NCBI RefSeq assembly: GCF_041431135.1
Contig: NZ_CP107799.1
Coordinates: forward strand, 930,001 to 994,000
Reading direction: 5' to 3'
DNA: 64,000 bases
From: Streptomyces sp. NBC_00554
GTDB lineage: Bacteria; Actinomycetota; Actinomycetes; Streptomycetales; Streptomycetaceae
Translations under genes and position numbers: made by a program
Notes under the pieces: generated by a model
Told to the model about the DNA's origin: nothing
The model's database searches: none
Seen by the model: the letters and a program-made list of their open reading frames with translations, nothing else
Shown: positions 8,956 to 18,016 of the stretch, one piece after another
How the letters are laid out: each line of letters starts with the position of its first letter
How positions within the stretch are numbered: the stretch's first letter is position 1

Positions 8956-9588
8956 ATGACCAGGCCGCAGCCGACACGCAGGAAGCGCGCCAACGGCGTG
9001 GAATCGCGGCAGCGCATCCTCGACGCCACGGTGGAGATCGCGGGCGAACGCGGTTACGAGGGCACGTCCATCGCGGCGGTCAGCGCCAAGTGCGGGCTGC
9101 CGGCCAGCTCGATCTACTGGCACTTCAAGGACAAGGACGACCTGATCGGCGCGGTGATCGAGCGCAGCTTCGAGAGCTGGCTCGCGGCGGTGGAGTTGCC
9201 GGGCGAGGAGAGCGGTACGCCGCTGGAGCGGGCCACGAGTATGGCGGCGAACGTGGCCAAGTCACTCGTCGACGCCCCGGACTTCCTGCGCCTCGGGCTG
9301 ATGCTCGCCCTGGAGCGGCGCCCCACGGAGCCCCGGGGCCGCACGGTGTTCCTCCAGGTCCGCGAGATCGCCAACCAGAAGATCCGGGAAGTCGTCGAGG
9401 ACCTCTTCCCGGATCTCGACGGGGACGCCGTCCACACCCTCACCACCTACGCCGTCGCCGGGGCCGACGGGCTGTTCGTACAGCGCGAGATCAACGGTGA
9501 CGCCGTCGACCTGGTGGCCCTGTTCGAACTCCACGCCCAGCTGGTCTACGACGCGGCCACCCGCATGGCAGCAAGGAGCAAGGGATGA
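8956..9588 (+). CDS. TetR family regulator of the meta-cleavage genes
   Basis: A 210-residue TetR protein. The HTH region runs about residues 12-60 (SRQRILDATVEIAGERGYEG, then AVSAKCGLPASSIYWHFKDK). The ATG at 8956 is chosen over the open frame to 8848 because GGAGG at 8943-8947 is 8 bases upstream and the earlier residues look non-coding. It is the first gene of the plus-strand operon and its stop overlaps the hydratase start (ATGA). Position at a divergent catabolic promoter suggests it represses both operons and responds to a pathway substrate or intermediate. Confidence 0.88.
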   Translation: MTRPQPTRRKRANGVESRQRILDATVEIAGERGYEGTSIAAVSAKCGLPASSIYWHFKDKDDLIGAVIERSFESWLAAVELPGEESGTPLERATSMAANVAKSLVDAPDFLRLGLMLALERRPTEPRGRTVFLQVREIANQKIREVVEDLFPDLDGDAVHTLTTYAVAGADGLFVQREINGDAVDLVALFELHAQLVYDAATRMAARSKG

Positions 9589-10373
9589 CCCTGACCGAGC
9601 GACAACGCGAGGAAGCCGCCCGGCTGCTGCGCGAGGCAGAGCACCACGTGGCACCGGTCGACCCGCTGTCGGCACTGCTGCCCGGCCTGGACCTGGCCGA
9701 CGCCTACACCGTCCAGCGGGACAACATCGCCCGGCGCCTCGCCGACGGCGCCACCGTCATCGGCCACAAGGTCGGCCTGACCGCGGCCGCGATGCGGCAG
9801 CTCCTCGGCGTCGACGAGCCCGACTTCGGCCATCTCCTTGACGACATGGTCCACCGCGACGGCGCACCGGTCCGCGCGGCGCGCTACTGCGCCCCGCGCA
9901 TCGAGCCGGAGATCTGCTTCCGCCTCGCCCGGCCCCTCCGCGGTCCCGGCGTCACCATCGCGGACGTGCTGGCCGCCACCGACGCGGTCGCGCCCGCCCA
10001 GGAGATCGTCGACAGCCGGATCCGCGACTGGAGGATCACCCTGGTGGACACAGTCGCCGACAACGCCAGCTCGGCGGGGATCGTCTACGGTGCCTGGACG
10101 CCGCCGGCCGACGCGCCCGATCTCGCCGCCGTCACCGTCGATCTGACCGTCGACGGCGAGCACGTCGCGGCGGGCAGCGGTTCGGAGGTCCTGGGCCATC
10201 CCGCCGCCGCGGTCGCCTGGCTGGCCAACACCCTCGCCGCCTTCGGCACCGCCCTGGAGCCGGGACACCTGGTGCTGCCCGGTGCCATGACCACCGCCCC
10301 CTTCGTCCACGCCGGCCAGAAGATCGAGGCACGCTTCAGCGGCCTCGGGCCGGTGTCGGTGACGTTCGTCTGA
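9585..10373 (+). CDS. mhpD: 2-hydroxypenta-2,4-dienoate (2-keto-4-pentenoate) hydratase
   Basis: A 262-residue FAH-superfamily hydratase that adds water to 2-hydroxypenta-2,4-dienoate, giving 4-hydroxy-2-oxovalerate. Diagnostic stretches are IGHKVGLTAAAMRQLLGVDEP, FGHLLDDMV, then PEICFRLARPLRGPG with the metal-binding acidic residues, and LVLPGAMTTAP near the C-terminus. It overlaps the TetR gene by four bases. The dehydrogenase and aldolase that follow consume its product, so the lower meta pathway is complete here. The gap to the next gene is 242 bases and carries a dispersed repeat. Confidence 0.9.
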   Translation: MTLTERQREEAARLLREAEHHVAPVDPLSALLPGLDLADAYTVQRDNIARRLADGATVIGHKVGLTAAAMRQLLGVDEPDFGHLLDDMVHRDGAPVRAARYCAPRIEPEICFRLARPLRGPGVTIADVLAATDAVAPAQEIVDSRIRDWRITLVDTVADNASSAGIVYGAWTPPADAPDLAAVTVDLTVDGEHVAAGSGSEVLGHPAAAVAWLANTLAAFGTALEPGHLVLPGAMTTAPFVHAGQKIEARFSGLGPVSVTFV

Positions 10374-10451
10374 CCGGCCGCTTTCCCCACCTGCCCGTCT
10401 CCGTCTGCCCCGGCATTTCCAGCCCACGCAGCATTTCCGGCCCGTCCGGCG

Positions 10452-10555
10452 TTTCCAGCCCGTCCGGCGTTTGAGGACAAGGCCCCTTCAGGGCCGAAGC
10501 GGGGGCCCGGGGGGCGCAGCCCCCAGGGATGGGACGGGCAAGGGCGGCGGGGGCG
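10452..10555 (+). repeat. Dispersed intergenic palindromic element, copy 1
   Basis: The segment after the hydratase gene contains CGTCCGGCGTTTGAGGAC, then a GC-rich hairpin around GGGGGGCGCAGCCCCC. A closely similar sequence lies in inverted orientation at 33471-33571, so this is a dispersed element rather than a local terminator alone. It is preceded by short imperfect repeats of GCGTTTCCAGCCCGTCCG (about 18 bases). The hairpin may also end transcription from the hydratase gene. Confidence 0.8.
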
Positions 10556-10615
10556 AAGAAGAACCCACCCGCACCCGCACGCCGACCCGATCCACCCGCC
10601 CGAGGAGAACCCCGC

Positions 10616-11575
10616 ATGCCTCCCACCCCCGCCCCCTGGCCGGTCGCAGTCATCGGCTCCGGCAACATCGGTACCGACCTGATGCTCAAGATCCTTCGAG
10701 GTTCCGGCGCGCTCACCATGGCCGCGATGGCCGGTATCGACCCCGCCTCCGACGGCCTGGCCCGCGCCCGCCGCCTGGGCATCGCCACCACAGCCGACGG
10801 CATCGACGGACTCCTCGCCCTGCCCCAATTCGCGGACGTCGAGCTGGTCTTCGACGCCACCTCCGCCACCGCCCACCGGGCGAACTGGGCCAAGCTGGAG
10901 CCCACCGGCGTTCGAGTCCTCGACCTGACCCCTGCCGCGATCGGTCCTTACTGCGTGCCCGTGGTCAACCTCGACGCCCACCTCGACGCCCCGAACCTGA
11001 ACATGGTCACCTGCGGCGGCCAGGCCACCGTCCCCATAGCCGCCGCCGTCGCCCAAGTCGCCCCCGTCGCCTACGCGGAGATCGTCTCCTCCATCGCCGC
11101 CCGGTCCGCCGGGCCCGGTACCCGCGCCAACATCGACGAGTTCACCGAGACCACGTCACGAGCTCTGCGTGAAGTCGCCGGGGCCCGGCGGAGCAAGGCC
11201 GTGATCGTCCTCAACCCGGCCGAGCCGCCGCTGCTCATGCGCAACACCGTGTACTGCCTGGTCGACGGCGACTGCGACCACGCCCAGATCGAGAACAGCA
11301 TCCTGGCCATGGCGGACAAGGTGCGCGCGTACGTGCCGGGTTACCGGCTCAGGCAGAGGGTCCAGTTCGACATGCACGGCCCGGACAACCCCCTGCACAT
11401 CCCGCAGACGGGCAGGTTCACCGGCACCAAGGTCACCGTGATGCTCGAAGTCACCGGCGCCGCCGACTACTTGCCCGCGTACGCCGGGAACCTCGACATC
11501 ATGACCTCCGCGGCCGTCGCCGCCGCGGAGCGCATCGCCCAGCACGCCCTGACCACCGCGGGAGCCGTCCGATGA
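10616..11575 (+). CDS. mhpF: Acetaldehyde dehydrogenase (acylating)
   Basis: A 319-residue enzyme that oxidises acetaldehyde to acetyl-CoA with NAD+ and CoA, normally in a channelling complex with the aldolase. The Rossmann motif [11 protein letters not shown] is at the N-terminus, the catalytic cysteine is in [13 protein letters not shown], and the C-terminal domain has [20 protein letters not shown]. The ATG at 10616 is chosen because GAGGAGA is just upstream and the 29 residues before it come from the repeat region. The stop overlaps the aldolase start (ATGA), as is usual for this pair. Confidence 0.93.
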   Translation: MPPTPAPWPVAVIGSGNIGTDLMLKILRGSGALTMAAMAGIDPASDGLARARRLGIATTADGIDGLLALPQFADVELVFDATSATAHRANWAKLEPTGVRVLDLTPAAIGPYCVPVVNLDAHLDAPNLNMVTCGGQATVPIAAAVAQVAPVAYAEIVSSIAARSAGPGTRANIDEFTETTSRALREVAGARRSKAVIVLNPAEPPLLMRNTVYCLVDGDCDHAQIENSILAMADKVRAYVPGYRLRQRVQFDMHGPDNPLHIPQTGRFTGTKVTVMLEVTGAADYLPAYAGNLDIMTSAAVAAAERIAQHALTTAGAVR

Positions 11576-12591
11576 GCCGCCTCTACATCAGCGACGTGAC
11601 CCTCCGGGACGGCATGCACGCCGTTCGCCACCAGTACACGGTCGTCCAGGCCGTCTCCATAGCCGCCGCCCTGGACGCGGCCGGGGTGGACTCCATCGAG
11701 GTCGCCCACGGCGACGGCCTGGCCGGCTCCTCCTGCGTGTACGGCTTCGGCGCCCACACCGACTTGGAGTGGATCGAGGCCGTCGCCGGCGCGGTCACCC
11801 GCGCGCGGGTCGCCACGCTCCTCCTGCCCGGCATCGGCAGCGTGCACGACTTGCGCGACGCCCACCGCGCAGGAGCCTCCGTCGTACGCGTGGCCACACA
11901 CTGCACCGAGGCCGACATCTCGGCCCAGCACATCGCCGCCGCGCGGGAGTTGGGCATGGACACCGTCGGCTTCCTGATGATGAGCCACATGGCCGACCCG
12001 GCGGACCTCGCGCGGCAGGCGAAACTGATGGAGGGATACGGCGCCACCTGCGTGTACGTCGTCGACTCCGGCGGCGCCCTGACCATGCACGGAGTCGCCG
12101 AACGCGTCGACGCCCTGCGCCAGGCCCTCGCCCCGGACACCGAGATCGGTATCCACGCCCATCACAACCTCTCCTTGGGCGTGGCAAACTCGATCACCGC
12201 CGTCGAGCACGGCTGCAACCGGGTCGACGCCTCCCTCGCCGGCATGGGCGCCGGCGCGGGCAACGCCCCGCTGGAGGTCTTCGTCGCCGCCGCCGACAAG
12301 CTCGGTCTGGCGCACGGCTGCGATCTGTTCGCCCTCCAGGACGCCGCCGACGATCTCGTACGACCGCTGCAGGACCGCCCGGTCCAGGTCGACCGAGAGA
12401 CCCTCACCCTCGGCTACGCCGGCGTCTATTCCAGCTTCCTCCGCCACGCGGAGGCCGCCTCGGCGCGCTACGGCATCGACGCCCGCAGCCTGCTCGTCGA
12501 GGTCGGCCGGCGTGGCATGGTCGGCGGCCAGGAAGACATGATCACGGATGTGGCGCTCGACCTGCTCGCCGCTCGGGCGACCGCGTCATGA
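11572..12591 (+). CDS. mhpE: 4-hydroxy-2-oxovalerate aldolase
   Basis: A 339-residue HMGL-like TIM-barrel aldolase that splits 4-hydroxy-2-oxovalerate into pyruvate and acetaldehyde. It shows the substrate-binding [13 protein letters not shown] at the N-terminus and the metal-binding [16 protein letters not shown] with the HxH pair, then [14 protein letters not shown] and the C-terminal communication domain that contacts the dehydrogenase. It overlaps both neighbours by four bases. Confidence 0.94.
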   Translation: MSRLYISDVTLRDGMHAVRHQYTVVQAVSIAAALDAAGVDSIEVAHGDGLAGSSCVYGFGAHTDLEWIEAVAGAVTRARVATLLLPGIGSVHDLRDAHRAGASVVRVATHCTEADISAQHIAAARELGMDTVGFLMMSHMADPADLARQAKLMEGYGATCVYVVDSGGALTMHGVAERVDALRQALAPDTEIGIHAHHNLSLGVANSITAVEHGCNRVDASLAGMGAGAGNAPLEVFVAAADKLGLAHGCDLFALQDAADDLVRPLQDRPVQVDRETLTLGYAGVYSSFLRHAEAASARYGIDARSLLVEVGRRGMVGGQEDMITDVALDLLAARATAS

Positions 12592-13634
12592 CCCCTGCGA
12601 CGGGGCGGGTCGACGTCCACCAGCACATCGTCCCCTCCTTCTACCGCGATCTCCTCGCCAAGGCGGGTATCGCCGAGGCCGGCGGCCGCCAACTGCCCGA
12701 CTGGAGCGCGGAAGCGGCCCTGGAAGTGATGGATCTGCTCGGCACCACCACGGCGATCGTGTCCGTCTCCACTCCCGGCACCGGCTTCCTCACCGACCCG
12801 GCCGAAGCCACCGCGCTGGCTCGTCGGCTCAACGACCACTCCGCGTCCCTGGCCGCCGAACACCCCGGCCGTTTCGGCTACTTCGCCACGCTGCCCATGC
12901 CGGATGCCGCCGCCTCCGCGACCGAGGCCAGGCGTGCCCTGGACGTGCTGGGGGCCGACGGGGTCACCCTGCTCGCCAACAACCAAGGCGCCTACCTCGG
13001 CGCGGGCGGCCAGGACGAAATGTGGCAGGTCCTCGACGACCGGGACGCCGTAGTGTTCGTCCACCCCGCCGAACTCCCGGCGCCCGCCGTCGAGAACATC
13101 CCGCCGTTCGCCGCCGACTTCCTCCTGGACACCACCCGGGCCGCGTATCTCCTCGTCCGCAACGGCATCCTGCGCACGTACCCGAACATCCGGTTCATTC
13201 TCAGCCACGCGGGCGGCTTCGTGCCGTACGCCTCCCACCGCATGGCCGTCGCCATCGCGGGCGACACCGGGCGCAGCCCTCTGGACGTGCTGGACGACTT
13301 CCGCGGCTTCCACTTCGACACGGCCCTGTCCTCCAGCCCCGCCGCCCTGCCCACGCTGCTCGCCTTCGCCCGCCCCGGGCACGTTCTCTTCGGCAGCGAC
13401 TGGCCGTTCGCTCCGACCGCTGCCGGCCAGTACTTCGCCGGCGGCCTCGACACCGGCGTGGCCCCGGACGCCCTTCAGGCCGTCAACCGCGCCAACGCCG
13501 AAGCCCTGTTCCCCCACCTGGCCACCGCTCCCATACTGACTCCGGCCCGTCCGATCGCGGCCCGTCTGCGCCAGTCCGCCCAAAGAACCGGCGCCCGTCT
13601 CCTCTTCAAACTCGTCCAACCCGGCACCCGTTGA
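12588..13634 (+). CDS. Amidohydrolase of the ACMSD / aromatic decarboxylase type
   Basis: A 348-residue TIM-barrel metal enzyme. Metal-site residues are His11 and His13 (VHQH), His159 (FVHPAE), His207 (LSHAGG) and Asp271 (GSDWPF), the pattern of the ACMSD family. Members decarboxylate 2-amino-3-carboxymuconate semialdehyde, or hydroxybenzoates such as resorcylate and 5-carboxyvanillate; some are hydrolases. The ATG at 12588 overlaps the aldolase stop; the longer open frame upstream is aldolase in another frame. In this operon it could remove a ring carboxyl before, or from a muconate after, ring cleavage. It is not part of the standard mhp set and may define the special substrate. Confidence 0.87.
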   Translation: MTPATGRVDVHQHIVPSFYRDLLAKAGIAEAGGRQLPDWSAEAALEVMDLLGTTTAIVSVSTPGTGFLTDPAEATALARRLNDHSASLAAEHPGRFGYFATLPMPDAAASATEARRALDVLGADGVTLLANNQGAYLGAGGQDEMWQVLDDRDAVVFVHPAELPAPAVENIPPFAADFLLDTTRAAYLLVRNGILRTYPNIRFILSHAGGFVPYASHRMAVAIAGDTGRSPLDVLDDFRGFHFDTALSSSPAALPTLLAFARPGHVLFGSDWPFAPTAAGQYFAGGLDTGVAPDALQAVNRANAEALFPHLATAPILTPARPIAARLRQSAQRTGARLLFKLVQPGTR

Positions 13635-13649
13635 GTGCCCGGCAAGTGG

Positions 13650-14495
13650 TCACGCGGCCTCCTGCAAGGTGATCGCGTCGCCCACTCGGACCGTCCCCGC
13701 TTCAAGGACGTCCAGGTACACACCGAGGCATGAAAGCCGGCCCAGGTCGAACACCGGTATGCGGTGGTCACGGGCAACCGCACGCATGATGGCGGGGTCG
13801 GGCGGCAGTTCGTCATGGCCGAGGGTGGGTACCACGCAGCGAGGCGTGGGCACCACAACCCGGAACAGTGCCTCCCCCACCCGCAGTCGTGACCCCACCC
13901 AGGCGTCCTCCGGGAAACCCGGCCCTCCGTGGGTGTCCACGACCAGGTTCGGCCGGAAGCGGCGCGCGTCGAAGTCCCCGGCGGGATGGACGGTTCGCAT
14001 CCGGGCCAGGGCCGACGTGGTGACGAGGTGGACCCGGCCGAAGTCGAAGAACGTCCCCGGCGCGACGCTGCCGGACGTGATGCTCTCCCCGGTGGCATCG
14101 ACGGACGCCGACTCCCGCACGGCATCAGGGACACCGCCTTCGTACTCGGGCACGGCGCGCTCCAGCCTGCCGTGCTCCGGTACGGCGGCCGAGACGAACA
14201 CCTGACGGCCCAGCAGCTTGGACAACTCCACGTCCAGATCAGGGTCTTCGACCGACAGGGCGGTCCCGTCCGGCAACACGACCCGGACCACGCCGGATTC
14301 GTCCAGTCGACTCCGGCAGCGCAGCAACGCCCCCCACTTCCGCGGGTGTTTGGCACTGCCCACCGCGTCGGTCTCATCGAGCACGGCGTACACCCGGTCC
14401 CCGGAGAGCCCGCCCTCCGTGACCGCCACGGCAATCACGGCCTCACCCAGCATCGACTTCACCGGATACCGGTACAGCGCTGTCACAGTCCCCAT
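13650..14495 (-). CDS. MOSC domain-containing protein (YcbX-like)
   Basis: A 281-residue protein starting MGTVTALYRYPVKSMLGE, the typical N-terminal beta-barrel opening of MOSC proteins. It continues with GLSGDRVYAVLDE and the C-terminal MOSC core, including FRPNLVVDT and the cysteine motif PTPRCVVPT near residue 210. MOSC proteins bind molybdenum cofactor or a sulfur carrier and often act in N-hydroxylated base reduction or sulfur transfer. The ATG at 14495 is preferred over an upstream in-frame start because the family begins with this motif. It converges on the amidohydrolase gene (15 bases). Confidence 0.87.
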   Translation of the reverse strand: MGTVTALYRYPVKSMLGEAVIAVAVTEGGLSGDRVYAVLDETDAVGSAKHPRKWGALLRCRSRLDESGVVRVVLPDGTALSVEDPDLDVELSKLLGRQVFVSAAVPEHGRLERAVPEYEGGVPDAVRESASVDATGESITSGSVAPGTFFDFGRVHLVTTSALARMRTVHPAGDFDARRFRPNLVVDTHGGPGFPEDAWVGSRLRVGEALFRVVVPTPRCVVPTLGHDELPPDPAIMRAVARDHRIPVFDLGRLSCLGVYLDVLEAGTVRVGDAITLQEAA

Positions 14496-14502
14496 AGATC
14501 GA

Positions 14503-14820
14503 TTATGGCCGCCGGTCCCGCGGAGCCTCCGCGAACACCTCGGGGAGGTCGTCACGCAGCCGGTGCTTGACCGGGTCGTCGCCCAGGACGAAGGTCCGGC
14601 CGAAGTCGGCCTCGTACTCCTCGAAGATCGGCCCGAAGTCCGCGAACACGATGTCTTCCGCGCCGATCACCCGGTCCGGCGGATTCTCCCTGTACGGCAT
14701 CAGCGTGTTCGGCCCCGAACGCACGATCCGCTTGTGCCAGTGCCGATCCGTGCCGAACAGCTCGTTCGCCAGGTCCCGGCTCCGGTCACTGACCGCCCGC
14801 TCCCCCTCGCCGGGCGCCAC
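14503..14820 (-). pseudogene. Remnant of an M24-family (Xaa-Pro aminopeptidase-like) peptidase
   Basis: The open frame holds a segment that I recognise as part of a Streptomyces M24 metallopeptidase: ERAVSDRSRDLANELFG, then HWHKRIVRSGPNTLMPYREN, FADFGPIFEEYEADFGRTFV and LGDDPVKHRLRDDLPEVF. After this the frame stops within a dozen unrelated residues, so the region that would carry the remaining metal-binding residues is missing. Only about 105 residues remain where a complete enzyme would be over 200. It ends 7 bases before the MOSC start. The call rests on remembered family sequence, so a small diverged protein cannot be excluded. Confidence 0.6.
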
Positions 14821-15331
14821 GGGCGCTGGTCCTTCCTATCGAAGAGCGGACCGCGGCACGGCCAGATGCCCTCGCGCACCATGCGCGGATCCAGCGGCCG
14901 CAAGAACACCAGGGGCGAGGACCGCAAGTGAGAGTCACCGGATGAGCGGTAGAACGCCAGGTGTGCCCTGTGGCGGCTGATGGCCGGTCGACCCGGGCCC
15001 AGGGCTGGTGGCCGAGCGGGCGGCGGCCCCGTGCCGACATCGCCATCGTGGTCCTGTGCGGTACGGGGGCCGTCCTGATCGTCTGACCACCCGCGACCGA
15101 ACAAGAGCGCATCGCAGTCCGCCGTCACCAGCAGGTTGTGGTGCGGGCGGCCGGCGGTATCGTCGCTCGGTCGTCATTGGCGCGTGAACCCGGCAAAGCG
15201 GTGAACGGCAGCCTTACGGGCCGCGCCGAGGTCACGGCCGGAGGCAGCAGTCGCGAACTGACGGCAACCGCAGCAGGCATCGGCAACTCCCGTTTCTGCC
15301 TGCGGGTTCCGCACGGTGCGGGGCCGAACGG
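14821..15331. other. 511-base region without a convincing gene
   Basis: Between the peptidase remnant and the UbiA gene no frame shows a recognisable domain, good start signal or sustained actinobacterial codon use. Short open frames exist on both strands but shift over each other. Given the truncated peptidase next to it, this is probably decayed coding DNA. Confidence 0.5.
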
Positions 15332-16201
15332 TCAGGCGATCCCGGTGCCGCGCAGCAGCAGCAACGCCACGTCCACCGCCGCCACAGCGACCGCTGCCGC
15401 GAACGCCAACCGCTCCCAGCGGCGTCCCAGCACCGTCCCCGCCGTCGCGATCAGCGCGGTCACCACGAGCACTGCCATTCCCCACCTGCCGGGTGGTCCG
15501 GTGGGCCCCAGCACCAGAACCGCGGACGCGGCAACCAGCGGAACCGGCAGCAGCAGCCGCGCGCCATCCGGGCCCAGCCGGTGCGGCCATCCCCGTACAC
15601 CCGTCGCCAGATCCCCGCGGATGTCCGGCAGCACATCGCCCAGATGGGCGCCGACCCCCAGTAACGCCCCGGCGGTGACGACCCACCAAGCCGGCCACGG
15701 ATGCCCCGGCAGCCCCAGCGCCACGAACGCCGGGAGCGCGGCGAAACCCACCGCATACGGCGCCCAGGACCATGCTGTCGCCTTGAGCCGCAGGTCGTAC
15801 GCCCACGCGGCCGCCACCCCGGTCAGGTGAACGGCGCCCGCCCACAGGCCACACGCGAACGACAGCGGCACGCATAGGGCCAGCGCGGCGTACGCAGCCA
15901 CCCACACCTCCGTCACACCGACCGTGCCGTCGACGACGGGTTTGCCACGACGGCCGGCAGCGATGTCCCGGCGCGCGTCGAACGCGTCGTTGCACCAGCC
16001 GACGGACAACTGCCCGGTCAGCACAGCGGCGCCGGTCAGCACACAACGCGCGGCGCTCTGACCGGCGGTGACAGCGAGCGCGGCCATCAGTGCGGTGACT
16101 GCCACGACGGGCCCGGGGTGGCACGACCCGGCCAGGCCACCCACCCGGCCGGCCCAACTCGCCTCGGGGCCGCCGGTCGTCAACTGCTCGGGTGTGCCCA
16201 C
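15332..16201 (-). CDS. UbiA-family prenyltransferase
   Basis: About 289 residues from the GTG at 16201, an integral membrane protein with many hydrophobic helices. The first aspartate-rich motif is NDAFDARRD at about residues 72-80, followed by GRRGKPV. The second is near DVLPDIRGD. Both are the magnesium-diphosphate motifs of UbiA prenyltransferases. The enzyme would attach a prenyl chain to an aromatic or quinone acceptor at the membrane. It is divergent from the type III PKS operon, 149 bases apart, so the phenolic lipid made there is a plausible acceptor. The frame is open upstream to 16387, but that would overlap the PKS start; GTG 16201 gives a normal family length. Confidence 0.8.
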   Translation of the reverse strand: MGTPEQLTTGGPEASWAGRVGGLAGSCHPGPVVAVTALMAALAVTAGQSAARCVLTGAAVLTGQLSVGWCNDAFDARRDIAAGRRGKPVVDGTVGVTEVWVAAYAALALCVPLSFACGLWAGAVHLTGVAAAWAYDLRLKATAWSWAPYAVGFAALPAFVALGLPGHPWPAWWVVTAGALLGVGAHLGDVLPDIRGDLATGVRGWPHRLGPDGARLLLPVPLVAASAVLVLGPTGPPGRWGMAVLVVTALIATAGTVLGRRWERLAFAAAVAVAAVDVALLLLRGTGIA

Positions 16202-16350
16202 CAGCCGATCGTAGGCGCCCGGGCCCCACCCGGCTGGTGCACGCGCCCTCCGGGGCGAACCGCCAGACGGGCGATCCGTGGTGTCGAAGTCCCGGTCCGG
16301 GGAACACGTGGGGAGCAACTCACCCCAGTCGGTAACCAGACGGGATCTAT

Positions 16351-17427
16351 ATGACGCGGATCGCCGCCGTTCACGGTGCCCTCGCACCGCACCGTCGCAC
16401 CCAGCACGAGATCACCGACATGGTGGCCCGCACCTGCCTGCCGGAAGGTACGGACCGCCGGGTCCTGGACCGGCTGCACCGCAGCGCGAAGGTCGGCTCG
16501 CGTCACATGACTCTGCCGCTCGAACGGTACGAGGAACTGGACGGATTCGGCGCCTCCAACGACGTCTTCATCGCCGCCGCCACCGACCTGGGCGCCAAGG
16601 CCGTCCGGGGCGCGCTGCACGCCGCCGATCTGTCCGCGGCCGACGTGGATCTGCTGATCTTCACCTCCGTCACCGGCATCGCCACCCCCTCGATCGACGC
16701 ACGGCTGGTCGGCCGCCTCGGGCTGCGGCCGGACGTCAAACGACTGCCCCTGTTCGGCCTGGGCTGTGCCGGTGGCGCCGCCGGCCTGTCCCGTATGCAC
16801 GACTACCTGCTGGGCCGGCCCGACCAGGTGGCGGTGCTGCTCTCGGTCGAACTGTGCTCGCTCACCTTCCAGCGCAACGACGCCTCCATGGCCAACCTGG
16901 TCGCCACCGGACTGTTCGGCGACGGCGCAGCCGCGGTTGTCGCGTGCGGCGCGGACCGCCCGGAGCGCCCGGAGCGCCCGGACGAGACCGCCGGCCCGAC
17001 GATCGTGGACACCCGCAGCCACCTGTATCCGGACACCGGGCGCGTCATGGGCTGGGACATCAAGAACACCGGCTTCAAGGTCGTCCTCGACCCGCAGGTA
17101 CCCGATGTGGTGCGCCGGTACCTCGCCGACGACGTCGAGGGGTTTCTCGGCGACCACGGGATCAAGCCGAAGGACGTGACCGCCTGGGTGTGTCACCCCG
17201 GCGGACCCAAGGTCCTTCACGCCGTCACCGAGGCTCTCGACCTGCCCGACGACGCACTCGATGTGACCTGGCGTCACCTGGCCGACGTGGGCAACCTGTC
17301 CTCGTCATCGGTGCTCCACGTACTGCGCGACACCCTGGCCGAACGCCGCCCGCCGCCGGGCACACCGGGCCTGCTGCTGGCGATGGGCCCCGGCTTCGCC
17401 TGCGAACTCGTCCTGCTGCGCTGGTAG
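16351..17427 (+). CDS. srsA: Type III polyketide synthase (alkylresorcinol/alkylpyrone synthase type)
   Basis: A 358-residue chalcone-synthase-fold enzyme. The catalytic triad is Cys139 (FGLGCAGGAAGLSR), His282 (VCHPGGPK) and Asn315 (VGNLSSSS). The GLGCAGGAAG context fits bacterial enzymes that extend long fatty acyl starters to alkylresorcinols or alkylpyrones. A methyltransferase and an FAD hydroxylase follow in the same order as the characterised srsABC operon of Streptomyces griseus, which makes methylated phenolic lipids and quinones. The symbol is assigned on that order and should be read as srsA-like. Confidence 0.88.
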   Translation: MTRIAAVHGALAPHRRTQHEITDMVARTCLPEGTDRRVLDRLHRSAKVGSRHMTLPLERYEELDGFGASNDVFIAAATDLGAKAVRGALHAADLSAADVDLLIFTSVTGIATPSIDARLVGRLGLRPDVKRLPLFGLGCAGGAAGLSRMHDYLLGRPDQVAVLLSVELCSLTFQRNDASMANLVATGLFGDGAAAVVACGADRPERPERPDETAGPTIVDTRSHLYPDTGRVMGWDIKNTGFKVVLDPQVPDVVRRYLADDVEGFLGDHGIKPKDVTAWVCHPGGPKVLHAVTEALDLPDDALDVTWRHLADVGNLSSSSVLHVLRDTLAERRPPPGTPGLLLAMGPGFACELVLLRW

Positions 17428-17437
17428 TTCGGACCGC

Positions 17438-17470
17438 CGAAGGACCATCGAAGGACCATCGAAGGACACA
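17438..17470 (+). repeat. Three 11-bp tandem repeats before the methyltransferase gene
   Basis: CGAAGGACCAT occurs twice in a row at 17438-17459, followed by CGAAGGACACA at 17460-17470, ending 6 bases before the ATG at 17477. Each unit carries an AAGGA Shine-Dalgarno-like core, so the array presents several ribosome-binding sequences, only the last well spaced. Confidence 0.75.
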
Positions 17471-17476
17471 GGACAC

Positions 17477-18016
17477 ATGATCTGGTACGGACTGCTGGTG
17501 GCCGCCGTCGCCGGCGAGCGCCTCGCCGAACTCGTCGTCGCCCGCCGCAACGAACGGTGGAGCACCGCCCGCGGCGCGACCGAGACCGGGCAGGGCCACT
17601 ACCCGGCGATGGTCGCCCTCCACACCGGCCTGCTGATCGCCTGCCCGGCCGAAGTGTGGCTGGCCGACCGGCCCTTCGTCCCCGCCCTGGCCTGGCCGAT
17701 GCTCGCTGTGCTGGTGGCCGCCCAGGCGCTGCGGTGGTGGTGCATCCGCACCCTGGGCCCCCGTTGGAACACCCGGGTGATCGTCGTATCCGGCCTGCCG
17801 CTGGTGACGGGCGGCCCCTACCGGTGGCGGTGGCTGCGGCATCCGAACTATGTGGCCGTCGTCGCCGAGGGCGTGGCCCTGCCACTGGTCCACACGGCCT
17901 GGGTCACCGCGGTCGCGTTCACAGCACTCAACGCCGTCCTGCTCACCGTGCGCATCCGCTGCGAGAACCGGGCGCTGGCCGCCGCGGCCACACCGACCGC
18001 GCCCGTTCCGGCGTGA
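17477..18016 (+). CDS. srsB: Isoprenylcysteine carboxyl methyltransferase (ICMT)-like phenolic lipid methyltransferase
   Basis: A 179-residue membrane protein with about four hydrophobic segments and the ICMT signature GPYRWRWLRHPNYVAVVAEG near residues 116-135, which binds S-adenosylmethionine. In S. griseus, SrsB methylates the alkylresorcinol made by SrsA. The gene sits between the PKS and a hydroxylase and overlaps the latter by four bases (GTGA), so the same role is inferred. The start ATG has three AAGGA-type repeats upstream. Confidence 0.85.
   Translation: MIWYGLLVAAVAGERLAELVVARRNERWSTARGATETGQGHYPAMVALHTGLLIACPAEVWLADRPFVPALAWPMLAVLVAAQALRWWCIRTLGPRWNTRVIVVSGLPLVTGGPYRWRWLRHPNYVAVVAEGVALPLVHTAWVTAVAFTALNAVLLTVRIRCENRALAAAATPTAPVPA

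Noticed and set aside
10085..11056. A 323-codon minus-strand frame over the hydratase end and dehydrogenase
   Set aside because: Shadow of the plus-strand genes and the intergenic repeat; no motif.
14700..15128. A 142-codon minus-strand frame after the peptidase remnant
   Set aside because: Different frame from the remnant, no domain, poor start and unusual composition; treated as non-coding debris.
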